Shown: piece after piece, positions 1 through 7,005 of the stretch | Layout: every line of letters begins with the position of its first letter | Position numbering within the stretch: the first letter of the stretch is position 1 | NCBI GenBank assembly: GCA_021787845.1 | Contig: JAJYLH010000024.1 | Location: forward strand, 1 to 64,000 | Source of the DNA: Myxococcales bacterium | GTDB lineage: Bacteria > Myxococcota > Myxococcia > Myxococcales > JAJYLH01 | Reading direction: 5' to 3' | Length of the DNA: 64,000 nucleotides | Program-made: the position numbers and the translations under genes | Notes under the pieces: generated by a model | The model's input: only the letters and a program-made list of their open reading frames with translations | Told to the model about the DNA's origin: nothing | Database searches by the model: none

Positions 1-451
1 TGAAGATGTCGAGGATGACGTACAGGTAGAAGTAGCTCCACTTCACCGGGCCGCGCAGCTTGGTGATGTCCCAGCTCCAGACCTGATTGGGCGCCTTCGC
101 GAGCAGCTCCGGTTTCTTGTACTCGGGGTGACGCAGCTGGTTTCGCCGCTCGCGGACCTCACCGGCCTCTTCGAGGAGGCGGTACATCGTGCGTCGGGAG
201 CAGAGGTAGGTGCCCTCGTCGAGGAGCGTCGCCCAGATTTCGGCCGGCGCCTTGTCGACGAAGCGCTCCGAGTGCAGCACGTCGAGGATGGCCTGGCGCT
301 CCTCGGCGCTGAGGGCGCGCGGCGGCGTGGGGCGCTGGGCGACAGGCCGGGGCGGACGCTGGCTGCGGTAGTACGAGGCGCGAGGCATGGCGAGGGCCTC
401 GCAGGCGGGAGCGCAGCCGACCTCTGGGGCGAGCTCGTGGATGGCGTTCAT
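1..451 (-). CDS. IS3-family transposase OrfB, N-terminal part
   Basis: I translated the minus strand from ATG at 451-449 to the window edge, giving 150 residues with no stop. The sequence begins MNAIHELAPEVGC. It has the IS3 OrfB helical N-terminal region (MPRASYYR, then SRRTMYRLLEEAGEVRERR). It reaches the start of the DDE integrase core at NQVWSWDITKLRG, whose Asp in WDIT is the first catalytic acid. The start overlaps the orfA stop in an ATGA arrangement (448-451). The same frame is also open upstream through an A8 run inside orfA, so expression as an OrfAB fusion by -1 frameshifting is possible. The remaining two catalytic acids lie outside the window. Confidence 0.92.
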   Translation of the reverse strand, partial: MNAIHELAPEVGCAPACEALAMPRASYYRSQRPPRPVAQRPTPPRALSAEERQAILDVLHSERFVDKAPAEIWATLLDEGTYLCSRRTMYRLLEEAGEVRERRNQLRHPEYKKPELLAKAPNQVWSWDITKLRGPVKWSYFYLYVILDIF

Positions 452-1008
452 CGCTCGCCGCCTCCCGTCTCCGGGTCCGTCGCCAGCGGGATCCCCAGCA
501 GCTGCGAGACTTTTTTTTGGACGTCGATGATCAGCTCCGCCCTACGAAGGCGCTCCTCGAGCTTGCGCTTGTCGCGCTCGAGCTCGGCGACCTTCACCGC
601 CAGGGCATCGACGACCTTCGCCTTGCGGCCCCGCTGGCGAGGAGCCAGCGCCGCGTCCGCGCCCTCGTTGCGTTGGTGCTTCCACTCGCTGATCAGCGAC
701 GAGTACAGCCCCTCCCGGCGGAGCAGCGCGCCGATCTCGCCGGGCTGCGAGCACGCGTCGTGCTCGGCCAGGATTCTCTTCTTGTACTCGGCGGTGAACC
801 GGCGTCGCTTCGGCCGGTCGGAGGGCACCTCGGGGTCCGGCGGCAGGGGCGCCGACGCGGGCGCGGCCGCCGTGAAGGACGAGCTGCGCTCCGGCTCCCT
901 ACGGTCGCCTTCGCTCCGCTCGTCCTCCACGGCGGAGTCCTTCGGGGCTGGGTGGAGTCTCTTTCCCTTGTGCATGTTTCCCGAAATCTCTCCGCCCTCG
1001 ATCTTCAC
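448..1008 (-). CDS. IS3-family transposase OrfA (helix-turn-helix)
   Basis: This 186-residue ORF contains a typical IS3/IS911 OrfA region from about residue 65: KRRRFTAEYKKRILAEHD, then GEIGALLRREGLYSSLISEW, the DNA-binding helix-turn-helix. A C-terminal leucine-zipper-like coiled coil follows (AVKVAELERDKRKLEERLRRAELI). It would bind the element ends and form the transposase with OrfB. The first 60 residues are not typical of the family, so translation may begin at an internal Met (residue 12) or later; GTG at 1008 gives the longest frame. Its stop overlaps the orfB start by four bases. Confidence 0.85.
   Translation of the reverse strand: MKIEGGEISGNMHKGKRLHPAPKDSAVEDERSEGDRREPERSSSFTAAAPASAPLPPDPEVPSDRPKRRRFTAEYKKRILAEHDACSQPGEIGALLRREGLYSSLISEWKHQRNEGADAALAPRQRGRKAKVVDALAVKVAELERDKRKLEERLRRAELIIDVQKKVSQLLGIPLATDPETGGGER
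508..520 (-). promoter_or_regulatory. A8 slippery run, probable -1 programmed frameshift site
   Basis: On the minus strand the orfA codons read GTC CAA AAA AAA GTC, giving eight consecutive A residues at 518-511. Shifting to the -1 frame here reads AAA AAA AGT CTC and continues without a stop into the orfB ATG at 451, about 20 codons later. IS3 elements commonly make an OrfAB transposase by -1 slippage on an A-rich heptamer. That this run is used, rather than ATGA reinitiation alone, is inference. Confidence 0.6.
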
Positions 1009-1034
1009 TAATTGCGGATGGGGTCACTGTCTCA

Positions 1035-1183
1035 CGCACGTTGGCACAGAGGGCTTCAGGAGGCACCACGCCATCGCGCCAGATTATGCCGCGCGCCAAG
1101 CCGCGTGCGAATAACCGTCTACGTACGCCCGGCGCAATCAGCTCGCGGAGCCGAGCTGCTGTCTCCTCAGCTGTGCGACTCAT
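1035..1183 (-). pseudogene. hamB: hamB 5' fragment (Hachiman helicase) truncated by the IS
   Basis: An ATG at 1183 overlaps the hamA stop (1180-1182) by four bases, the usual coupled arrangement of a two-gene operon. About 45 residues remain: MSRTAEETAARLRELIAPGV, then LFARGLARGIIWRDGVVPP. The second stretch resembles, from memory, the N-terminal segment of HamB-type superfamily 2 helicases. Frame and similarity end at the IS3 element, so all helicase motifs are missing here. The helicase remainder may lie beyond the IS, outside the window. The call rests on position after hamA plus this short segment. Confidence 0.6.
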
Positions 1184-1947
1184 ACGATGTTGTAGGCTTG
1201 CTCAACGAGCCCCTGGTGTCCGTCCACCTCCACCCCGACACACCGCCTCCTGATCGTTGCCGGCGCGCCCCCGATCGAAGCAAGCGCTGGCCCGGGATTA
1301 TTGCCCGCGAACGCAAACACGAGGTGCTCGAAATGCCCGTCCGTCGTCGACGACGTCTGGCAGTCCTCCACGAAGCGGGCGAGGTCGTCCTCTTTGATGG
1401 CCCAGAGGTAGTCGGCGATGAACGACCAGTCGAACGGCGACGGACGTCCCGCGTTCGCGTTGAGCCCATCGACCGCTTTCTGGACGACCGCCGGGGCCAT
1501 CTTGGCCCGGCTCTTCGACTCGCCCTTGAGCACGCGCGGGAGCCTGTTTTCGCGCCGCAGCGCGAAGATGTCTGCTCCACGAAGCGGCTGGTCGCGGCTG
1601 TCCCTGCGCTGGAGCTTAGTGATAGGCAGGAAGTAGTCCGTCTTCTGAGCGACGTATTCGGCCGCGAGGATCTCGCCGAGTTCCCCCGAGCGCGTCTGCT
1701 TCACGGTGGGCATCTTCACTCGCGCTTGCTTCGCAGCCTCTTCAAACCCGAGGCGCGCCACGGCGTCCAAGCCCTTGTAGTGCCTGACCAACGCGGCGCG
1801 AAGGGTTGAGAGGGCGTCAGACCGCGTCCCTACATCCTCCTTGAAGACCTCAACTGCAGTCCCCTTTGACGGAACAGAAGATGCGACAGGGCGAAGCCAA
1901 TCATCATAGAGATCGACCTCTCTCGGGAGTTGGTCGGAACGCGACAT
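1180..1947 (-). CDS. hamA: HamA-like DUF1837 nuclease of a Hachiman-type defence pair
   Basis: The 255-residue product matches the DUF1837/HamA pattern. It has a GELGEILAAEYV helix (E89 or E92), then LPITKLQRRDSR, RGADIF (D126) and LKGESKSR (E143, K145). These form a plausible PD-(D/E)XK-type nuclease core. In Hachiman systems HamA acts with the HamB helicase against phage DNA. The start at 1947 has a clear GGAGG seven bases upstream, and the stop overlaps the hamB start. Because hamB is interrupted, this copy is probably inactive as a pair. The family is assigned from motif order without a search; a related AbpA-type pair is the main alternative. Confidence 0.72.
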   Translation of the reverse strand: MSRSDQLPREVDLYDDWLRPVASSVPSKGTAVEVFKEDVGTRSDALSTLRAALVRHYKGLDAVARLGFEEAAKQARVKMPTVKQTRSGELGEILAAEYVAQKTDYFLPITKLQRRDSRDQPLRGADIFALRRENRLPRVLKGESKSRAKMAPAVVQKAVDGLNANAGRPSPFDWSFIADYLWAIKEDDLARFVEDCQTSSTTDGHFEHLVFAFAGNNPGPALASIGGAPATIRRRCVGVEVDGHQGLVEQAYNIV

Positions 1948-2055
1948 AGCGCCTCCAGTCTATACGCCAAGAGCGAACGTGCAAGTCATTGCGCCGCAGG
2001 AAGCGTGGATATGAGACGGTGAAAACGTCGAAGGCACTCCTTCGTGGTCTGCGCA

Positions 2056-3405
2056 CTACGTGATGGGTACTACGCGCGCCAGACGTCGGTTCTCGACCTG
2101 GTGCCGGACGCACGGTGCCGGCGCGCCGACCTCGACCGCCAACTCGAGCAGGTCGTCCTCGTCGATGACCGTCCGGTTGCGGAGCGCCCTGTGTACCTTG
2201 GCGACCGGTGCCAACCACTCGGCCGCGAAGGCGTTGGCGGCGGAAGCACTGCCCGCCACGTGCGGCGAGTAGAGGGCCGCGTGGTCCGTCCGGACGCCCG
2301 GCCCCCACAGCGGCGCGTAGAGGTCGCGCGCGCGGCGGAAAAGATTCGCCTTGCCCGCGCCAAGTCGGGTCGCGCGGCGGGCGGCCCGCCAGAAGACGAG
2401 CGACTCGCGTTCTCCGACACGGGCGTCCGGTTCGTCGAGAAGCCCGACCTGCTGCTCGACTTCTTCGACCGGAGGAACCTGGTCCGCCGCCGCGTTCAGC
2501 GCCAAGCGAAGACGCTCAGCAGCAGCCCATCCCCTTTCCCAGGGCAGATGATCTCCTGGAGGGGTCCCGGTGGCCTTCAGTCGATCCCACAACGCGCCCC
2601 ACGTCGCAGGGGACGGTGGCGCGTCGCCGGTCTTCCGCCACCGTTCATCCGCCCACGCGAGGTCGTCCTCGAGCGAGAGCGGGGAAAGACGGTCGGCCAT
2701 CGCCCGTGTGACGGGATTCAGGTGCGCTGCCGCCATCCTCAAGCGGTCCTGCTGCTCATCGGTCGCCGCGGTCCAAAGGAGGTCGAGCTTTCCGGAGAGC
2801 GCGACCGCGGCATGGTCGGAGTCGGACGGGTCGGAGGCCGCGTGCCACAAGCACGCAAGGGCCTTCGTCCGCGGGGCGTCCGGGCACCGGGCTTCCAGGC
2901 GGGCGAGCACGCTGTCCACGAAGCCGGCGATCTCCACGCGGACGACGGCGACGGGAAGGTCGGCCTGGCCGGACTCGACGTACCGGACGCGACCGAAATC
3001 GGGAACCGTCTCATCGGCGTACCACGCGACGGTGAGCGTCTCTTGATCTTTCGGCCGAAAGACCACCTGCGGAAGAGCCAAGCCGTCGCCCGCCATCCGC
3101 AAGCTGTGCGTTCGCCTCCACACATAGAGGTGGCGCCGGTCGGGCACGTCGGGCTCGATGCGCCGGGAGCGGATGACGTGCGGCCAGCTTCTCGCGAACC
3201 ACTCCGCGATGCCGACCACGGGGCCGTACACCGCCTTGCCGAGCGTGCGCGCTTCGAGGTCTTCGAGCTGCGTCAGGACACGTCGGGAGACGCCGTTTGC
3301 AACGGCCAGCGAGAAGCGTCCCCACGTCTCGCGCTCGGCAGCGTCGTCCACGACGCCGGACAACGGGGCCATGGGTTCCCACGCGATGTCGAGCGTCAGG
3401 GCCAC
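2056..3405 (-). CDS. Unknown protein with ImmA/IrrE-like C-terminal segment but no HExxH
   Basis: The 449-residue product is not a family I can name. Near residue 70-85 it has KAVYGPVVGIAEWFARSWPHV, a segment I associate with proteins encoded beside XRE/ImmA genes. The C-terminal part (SAANAFAAEWLAP, then DLLELAVEVGAPAPCVRHQVEN) resembles the region after the zinc site in ImmA/IrrE peptidases (NAFAAEFLAP, HQLEN). No HExxH motif is present, so it may be a non-catalytic sensor. I chose GTG at 3405 because GAGGAG lies just upstream and it overlaps the preceding 25-codon ORF. A longer in-frame start at 3531 would overlap the PIN-like gene. Confidence 0.7.
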   Translation of the reverse strand: MALTLDIAWEPMAPLSGVVDDAAERETWGRFSLAVANGVSRRVLTQLEDLEARTLGKAVYGPVVGIAEWFARSWPHVIRSRRIEPDVPDRRHLYVWRRTHSLRMAGDGLALPQVVFRPKDQETLTVAWYADETVPDFGRVRYVESGQADLPVAVVRVEIAGFVDSVLARLEARCPDAPRTKALACLWHAASDPSDSDHAAVALSGKLDLLWTAATDEQQDRLRMAAAHLNPVTRAMADRLSPLSLEDDLAWADERWRKTGDAPPSPATWGALWDRLKATGTPPGDHLPWERGWAAAERLRLALNAAADQVPPVEEVEQQVGLLDEPDARVGERESLVFWRAARRATRLGAGKANLFRRARDLYAPLWGPGVRTDHAALYSPHVAGSASAANAFAAEWLAPVAKVHRALRNRTVIDEDDLLELAVEVGAPAPCVRHQVENRRLARVVPIT

Positions 3406-3473
3406 AGGTACTCCTCGACCTCGGGCGGCGCCGGACGGGCCGCACCGGTGACGCTCATTCGCCCGGCGGTCAT
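3396..3473 (-). CDS. 25-residue small ORF bridging the PIN-like and ImmA-like genes
   Basis: The ORF MTAGRMSVTGAARPAPPEVEEYLWP (written here by parts: MTAGRMSVTG, AARPAPPEVE, EYLWP) starts at ATG 3473, overlapping the PIN-like stop by four bases. It ends at 3396, ten bases inside the next gene, whose GTG start lies at 3405. It exactly fills the gap between the two larger genes and keeps a continuous chain of overlapping cistrons. It may be a real microprotein, for example an antitoxin or leader, or only a coupling device. No homology is claimed. Confidence 0.4.
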   Translation of the reverse strand: MTAGRMSVTGAARPAPPEVEEYLWP

Positions 3474-4021
3474 GGCAACCCCTGCCGTTGTCGAGCTGCC
3501 AGTGACCAGAACCGCAACGGTACACCGGCAAGGCCGCTGTCCCCTTTGGTCGTCAGGTCGCAGAGCCGGTCGAACTCACCAGGAGCGATGCAGCTTTCCG
3601 CACGCAGGTCATCCCACAGGTCGAACGGGGACGCGACGCGGCCGGGGCCAAGCTCGGCCAATGCCTGGTACGTCGCGCCCTTGTCCATCGTGACGAACAC
3701 CGCGTCGGTGAGCTCAAGAGCGAGGAGCGCGATCGACTCGTCCTCTCCAAGGTGTCGATCGGTTCCTGAAAGCGTACGTCGCAGGTGGCCGTAGATCATC
3801 TTCGATACGTCCGAGCCGTCAACGACCGGGTGCACGATCAGCGAAGGCTCGCCAGATGTCGTCACGGCGAGCAATCTCTGCCTCCGCCCGGACTTGTCCG
3901 TACCAGCGCGCGCAGCAACGTATTCGGAAAGGTGCAGGTGCCCTCTTGGGGGACGCCAGGCATGACCAACCACTTGGGCGAGACATCCGAACGGCCCGTC
4001 GTCGAGCACCCAGTGCATCAT
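3470..4021 (-). CDS. PIN-like ribonuclease-fold protein
   Basis: The 183-residue product starts MMHWVLDDGPFG at the ATG overlapping the XRE-ImmA stop (ATGA, 4018-4021). Acidic residues fall in PIN-like positions: LDD near the N-terminus, LGEDESIALLALEL in the middle, and VFVTMDKGA afterwards. PIN-domain proteins are metal-dependent ribonucleases and frequent toxins. Strict coupling to an XRE-ImmA gene suggests regulation or neutralisation by that partner. An earlier in-frame start exists at 4075 but lies inside the upstream gene. The PIN-like fold is inferred from motif spacing, not from a profile search. Confidence 0.62.
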   Translation of the reverse strand: MMHWVLDDGPFGCLAQVVGHAWRPPRGHLHLSEYVAARAGTDKSGRRQRLLAVTTSGEPSLIVHPVVDGSDVSKMIYGHLRRTLSGTDRHLGEDESIALLALELTDAVFVTMDKGATYQALAELGPGRVASPFDLWDDLRAESCIAPGEFDRLCDLTTKGDSGLAGVPLRFWSLAARQRQGLP

Positions 4022-5106
4022 TGCAGCGACAGAACCTCTTCGGCGCGTCCCTTCGATATGGCCCCTTCGATGCACGCCTTCAGCGCGAGCTCCGACAGGA
4101 GACCTGTCGTAAGCGGCGAGAGCTCGACCTCAAGGCCCAGGGTGTCGAGCGACGTGCGCTGGATCGCGGGCTCGAATGTCCCCGCGGCCACGCGCCGGTG
4201 CTGGCGGCTCAGGTACTCAGCCTCGTCGGGCGCGATGAGGCTGAGGTTCTTCGCGTGCCAGGCCGCCCCCTCGAACGTGAGTCCCCACGTGCGGGCGAGC
4301 TCGTGGACGATGCGGTCCGGCTGCCGCTCCGCCACCTCGACCCACTTGCCGGGCGCCAAAAAGCTCGGGGCGAAGCCGTTCGCGCGCTGCTCGACGGGGC
4401 TCGCGTCGTGATCGCGCGAAACGATCGTGAGATCGCGCTCGCCGCCGTCGTGCATGAGGTGGCACAGCTCGTGGCCCAAGATCGCCCGGCGGGACAGCGG
4501 GTTCCTCACCCGCTCAGCACGCTGGTTCAAGAGCACCACCGGCATCGCTCCCGGCTCGAAGATGCTCGCCGCCTCGATGTCGTCCGAGGAGAGGGAGACG
4601 AAGGCGACGTGTACGCCGACCGACTCCATCCAACCTTGGACGGAAAGCAGCGGCCCTCGCTCTGGGCAGAAGCGAAAACGGGCAGCAGCACCGAGGCTGT
4701 ACCCCTGCTTCCAGGCGGACGGTCGCGCGGCGACGCCGCGAACGTTTCGACTCGAGGCGACGGACAGCGGCCGATCAAGGAGGCCTGAGAGGTGTGCACC
4801 GGTGCGCCCGGCCTCTGCGGCAAGCGCAAGCAGGCGCGCGTCGCGACCGGAAAGCTCAGCGACGCCTTGTGGCGCGCGGAACCGGGCGACCGTGCGCTTG
4901 GGATCGCGGACGGTACCCGCGTGCAGGGCCGCCGGATCGATGGCGAGGGCGTTGCCGATCATGGCGAGTTCGTACACGGTCGGTGCGCTCCCGCTCTCGA
5001 TGGCCGTTAAGCGCTCGGGAGGAAGCGCCGCGAGCCGGGCGACCTCGGTGATCGAGAAGTCGTAGCCGTTGCGGAGTGCACGAATGGTCTGGCCCTGCAC
5101 CGACAT
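4018..5106 (-). CDS. XRE-family regulator fused to ImmA/IrrE metallopeptidase
   Basis: The 362-residue protein has an N-terminal XRE helix-turn-helix at residues 5-58 (TIRALRNGYDFSITEVARLA, then LTAIESGSAPTVYELAMIGN). An ImmA/IrrE zinc-peptidase domain has H212-E-L-C-H216 (GHELCHLMHDGGERD), followed by VEQRANGFAPSFLAPG and the usual C-terminal helical part. Such proteins repress a promoter and, on a stress or phage cue, cleave a repressor or antitoxin. A Shine-Dalgarno AAGGTGG precedes ATG 5106. The AbiEi-like gene ends 12 bases upstream and the PIN-like gene overlaps its stop, so all three should be co-transcribed. Confidence 0.88.
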   Translation of the reverse strand: MSVQGQTIRALRNGYDFSITEVARLAALPPERLTAIESGSAPTVYELAMIGNALAIDPAALHAGTVRDPKRTVARFRAPQGVAELSGRDARLLALAAEAGRTGAHLSGLLDRPLSVASSRNVRGVAARPSAWKQGYSLGAAARFRFCPERGPLLSVQGWMESVGVHVAFVSLSSDDIEAASIFEPGAMPVVLLNQRAERVRNPLSRRAILGHELCHLMHDGGERDLTIVSRDHDASPVEQRANGFAPSFLAPGKWVEVAERQPDRIVHELARTWGLTFEGAAWHAKNLSLIAPDEAEYLSRQHRRVAAGTFEPAIQRTSLDTLGLEVELSPLTTGLLSELALKACIEGAISKGRAEEVLSLQ

Positions 5107-5118
5107 GCCGCCACCTTA

Positions 5119-5727
5119 CTACGCGTCCGCGATTCCCGCCGTCCTATCGTTCGCCCTGGCGCCGAGCGCCCGCTCCACGAGCGCCTGCGTGGCTCGGGAG
5201 CCGTACTCCCTGGCCATCGCCGAGAGCCGCGCGGCGTCGAACTGGGCTTCGGCCATGCGGTAGGCGAGAGCCCTCTCGATCTCCTGGACGTCGACGCCGG
5301 CTTCATCCGCGTGTTCGATGAGGTCGATCACGTACCACTCGGGGGTCGGCCGGGGTGGAAAGCGCACCCGACGCAGGCGGTACCGCTGCCGGCCGAACGT
5401 AAAAAGGCCCGACCGCTTCGTGTTGTAGACGAGGGCGGCCGGGAACATCGCGGTCGAGCCGAGCCCGAGCGGGTTCCAGTACTCCGGGCCGGTGAGGATG
5501 AAGGGCGCCCCATCGAGGAACGCCGTCAGCACGGCCTGGTCGGAGGGCGACATCGGGCCGTACGCCGTGGGCGTCGGGGAAGCGAGGAGCCCGTGCGCCA
5601 GACGAACGAGCCGGCCCTCGCGCTCCAGCCGACGGGCCAGGCGCGGCGCGTTCTTTCCCCAGCGCGCGAAGTCGCGCGTCCGGTACACGCGGCCCGGTTC
5701 GAGCTTCGGTTCGGCGGGCGCTCCCAC
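5119..5727 (-). CDS. AbiEi-like winged-helix antitoxin/regulator
   Basis: The 202-residue product fits the AbiEi antitoxin family. An N-terminal winged helix (GRVYRTRDFARWGKNAPRLA, then LEREGRLVRLAHGLLASP) is followed by the AbiEi C-terminal domain (SDQAVLTAFLDGAPFILTGPEYWNPLGLG). AbiEi represses its own operon and antagonises the AbiEii nucleotidyltransferase toxin. No AbiEii gene follows; an XRE-ImmA gene sits 12 bases downstream instead. I chose GTG 5727 because AAAGGAGAG lies immediately upstream, although the frame stays open to 6165. It is probably an exchanged regulator driving this cassette. Confidence 0.8.
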   Translation of the reverse strand: MGAPAEPKLEPGRVYRTRDFARWGKNAPRLARRLEREGRLVRLAHGLLASPTPTAYGPMSPSDQAVLTAFLDGAPFILTGPEYWNPLGLGSTAMFPAALVYNTKRSGLFTFGRQRYRLRRVRFPPRPTPEWYVIDLIEHADEAGVDVQEIERALAYRMAEAQFDAARLSAMAREYGSRATQALVERALGARANDRTAGIADA

Positions 5728-6145
5728 GTCGTCTCTCCTTTCCCGGAGAACAGATACGACCGTCGCCGTCCGGCCGCAAGCGTCGGGCTTGTTCGTTCGG
5801 ACCGTCACGGCTTCGACCTCCAGACCTCCTGACATGGGGTGCAAATCGCCGAGGCTTTTCGCGTTTCTGCTCGCCAGGGCGCGGACCCAAACGTGTCCGC
5901 TGTTTTCCGCACCGGTGGCCAGGATCGGTCCTCGTGGTCTGCGGACCGGTTCCAGGTGCGGCGAAGGGTACGGGGAGCCATCGGAAGCGGTCAGGCAGAC
6001 ACCGACCCATGTCAGGAGTTCTGACCTCCTACCGGTGCAAGATCGGGTGTCGTGTCCGCCATGTTCGCGACACTGCATCGTGCTCGAGTGACGGATGCGC
6101 CGCCGACCACCGACAACGCACCCGCCACCCAACAACGCTCCGGTA
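5728..6145. other. Leader region upstream of the AbiEi-like cassette, no gene seen
   Basis: About 420 bases lie between the AbiEi-like start and the stop of the 56-residue peptide gene. The minus-strand AbiEi frame stays open here but codon content does not look coding. Two copies of a GTCAGGAG-containing motif stand in opposite orientation (5820-5836 and 6004-6020), with an adjacent near-palindrome GTCAGGAGTTCTGAC at 6009-6023. These could be operator sites for the AbiEi or XRE regulator, but that is inference. No convincing -35/-10 pair was identified. Confidence 0.3.
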
Positions 6146-6316
6146 CTACTGATTCGCCGTCGCACCCTTCGGTCGCCGCACCCGGGGAAGCGTGGGCGGC
6201 ACGATGAGCGCCACCGCTCCCGGCAACCAGATGGGCACCGGCTTGGCGGGCGCCTTGCAGCCGCCGTACCCCATCTCGAACTTGACGTGCTTCACGTGAG
6301 CGGTGCTGCTCTTCAT
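6146..6316 (-). CDS. 56-residue hypothetical peptide with one hydrophobic segment
   Basis: ATG 6316 follows AAGGAG at a good distance. The product starts MKSSTAHVKHVKFEMGYGG and has one hydrophobic stretch (VPIWLPGAVALIVPP) of about 15 residues and a basic tail (RVRRPKG). It may be a small membrane-associated peptide. A longer frame starts at 6427 but the ribosome site favours 6316. It lies downstream of the PIN/HTH pair on the same strand with about 100 bases between, so co-transcription is possible. The function is unknown. Confidence 0.5.
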   Translation of the reverse strand: MKSSTAHVKHVKFEMGYGGCKAPAKPVPIWLPGAVALIVPPTLPRVRRPKGATANQ

Positions 6317-6419
6317 GTCGTGCTCCTTGGGTGGTCGGACGGCGGGATGCCACCCGTGTTCCTGGTGTTCCGCCGGGACAGGTACTGGGGCGAGGTCACC
6401 AGCAAGCACAAGATCGTGC

Positions 6420-6992
6420 TCATGCACCCGTGTCGCGGATCAGATCCTGGAGGCGCGTGACCGTGCGGACCAGCCCGCAGCGGCGTAGCGTGCCGAGAAG
6501 CTCTTCGACCGTCTGCGCTGGGCGCTTGAGCGCCGCCGCCTGCTCCTGGACGGCCGTGAGCATCGGTCCCGGCGCGTATTCGACGAGCCCGTTCAGAAAC
6601 TCGTCCGGGTGTCTCGCTTCGACGCGCAGAGGACCGAGCGCGTGCGAAGGAAAGTCCTTCAAGTTGTTCGTGACGATGACGCTGGCCCCCGCCTCGAGCG
6701 CCGCAGCCAAGACGTGCCGGTCGTCGAGATCCGGGAGCGTGAGCTCCGCCTCGCGATGCTCGAACCCGCGGACCAACGCGTCTGGGAAGGCCTCGTTCAT
6801 CACGGAGCGTGTGCGCACGAGCTGTTCGGGCTTCAGGTCCGGGCGCTGTTCCAGGATGCTCCGAAACGTCTCGTCGAGGATGCGCTCCGTCCACCGGGCC
6901 TGCACGAGATGCTTCGCGGCCACGCGCAGCAACGTGTCGCGCAGCGGCGCGGGAAAGAGCACGCAGGCGTCATAGACGACGACCAGACCCAC
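6420..6992 (-). CDS. PIN-domain toxin (VapC-like, PIN_3 type)
   Basis: The 190-residue product has an N-terminal VVVYDACVLFPAPLRD, in which Asp8 is the first PIN metal ligand. A second acidic helix follows (EQLVRTRSVMNEAFPDALVRG). LTLPDLDDRHVLAAALEAGASVIVTNNLKDFP carries the remaining acids and the TNNLKDF signature of this PIN subfamily. It is a likely ribonuclease toxin. The GTG start at 6992 lies 13 bases after the stop of a HTH gene, the usual antitoxin-toxin order for this family. Confidence 0.85.
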   Translation of the reverse strand: MGLVVVYDACVLFPAPLRDTLLRVAAKHLVQARWTERILDETFRSILEQRPDLKPEQLVRTRSVMNEAFPDALVRGFEHREAELTLPDLDDRHVLAAALEAGASVIVTNNLKDFPSHALGPLRVEARHPDEFLNGLVEYAPGPMLTAVQEQAAALKRPAQTVEELLGTLRRCGLVRTVTRLQDLIRDTGA

Positions 6993-7005
6993 GCGGGACG
7001 CCCTT

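Larger units (their letters stand above)
1..1034 (-). mobile_element. IS3-family insertion sequence, partial (runs off the window start)
   Basis: Two overlapping minus-strand ORFs with IS3 orfA/orfB organisation occupy this stretch. The element's orfA-proximal end is placed near 1020-1040, where the minus strand reads TGAGACAGTGACCCC, a plausible TG-starting terminal repeat. The other end lies outside the window, so the terminal inverted repeat and the target duplication cannot be checked. The element sits inside the hamB reading frame: the hamB frame runs from 1183 and loses its helicase sequence at this boundary. The exact junction is inferred. Confidence 0.8.

Noticed and set aside
2044-3693. 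Long plus-strand ORF opposite the defence cassette
   Set aside because: It lies antisense to two genes with good start sites and coupling, and has no recognisable motif. It is a G+C-driven shadow frame.
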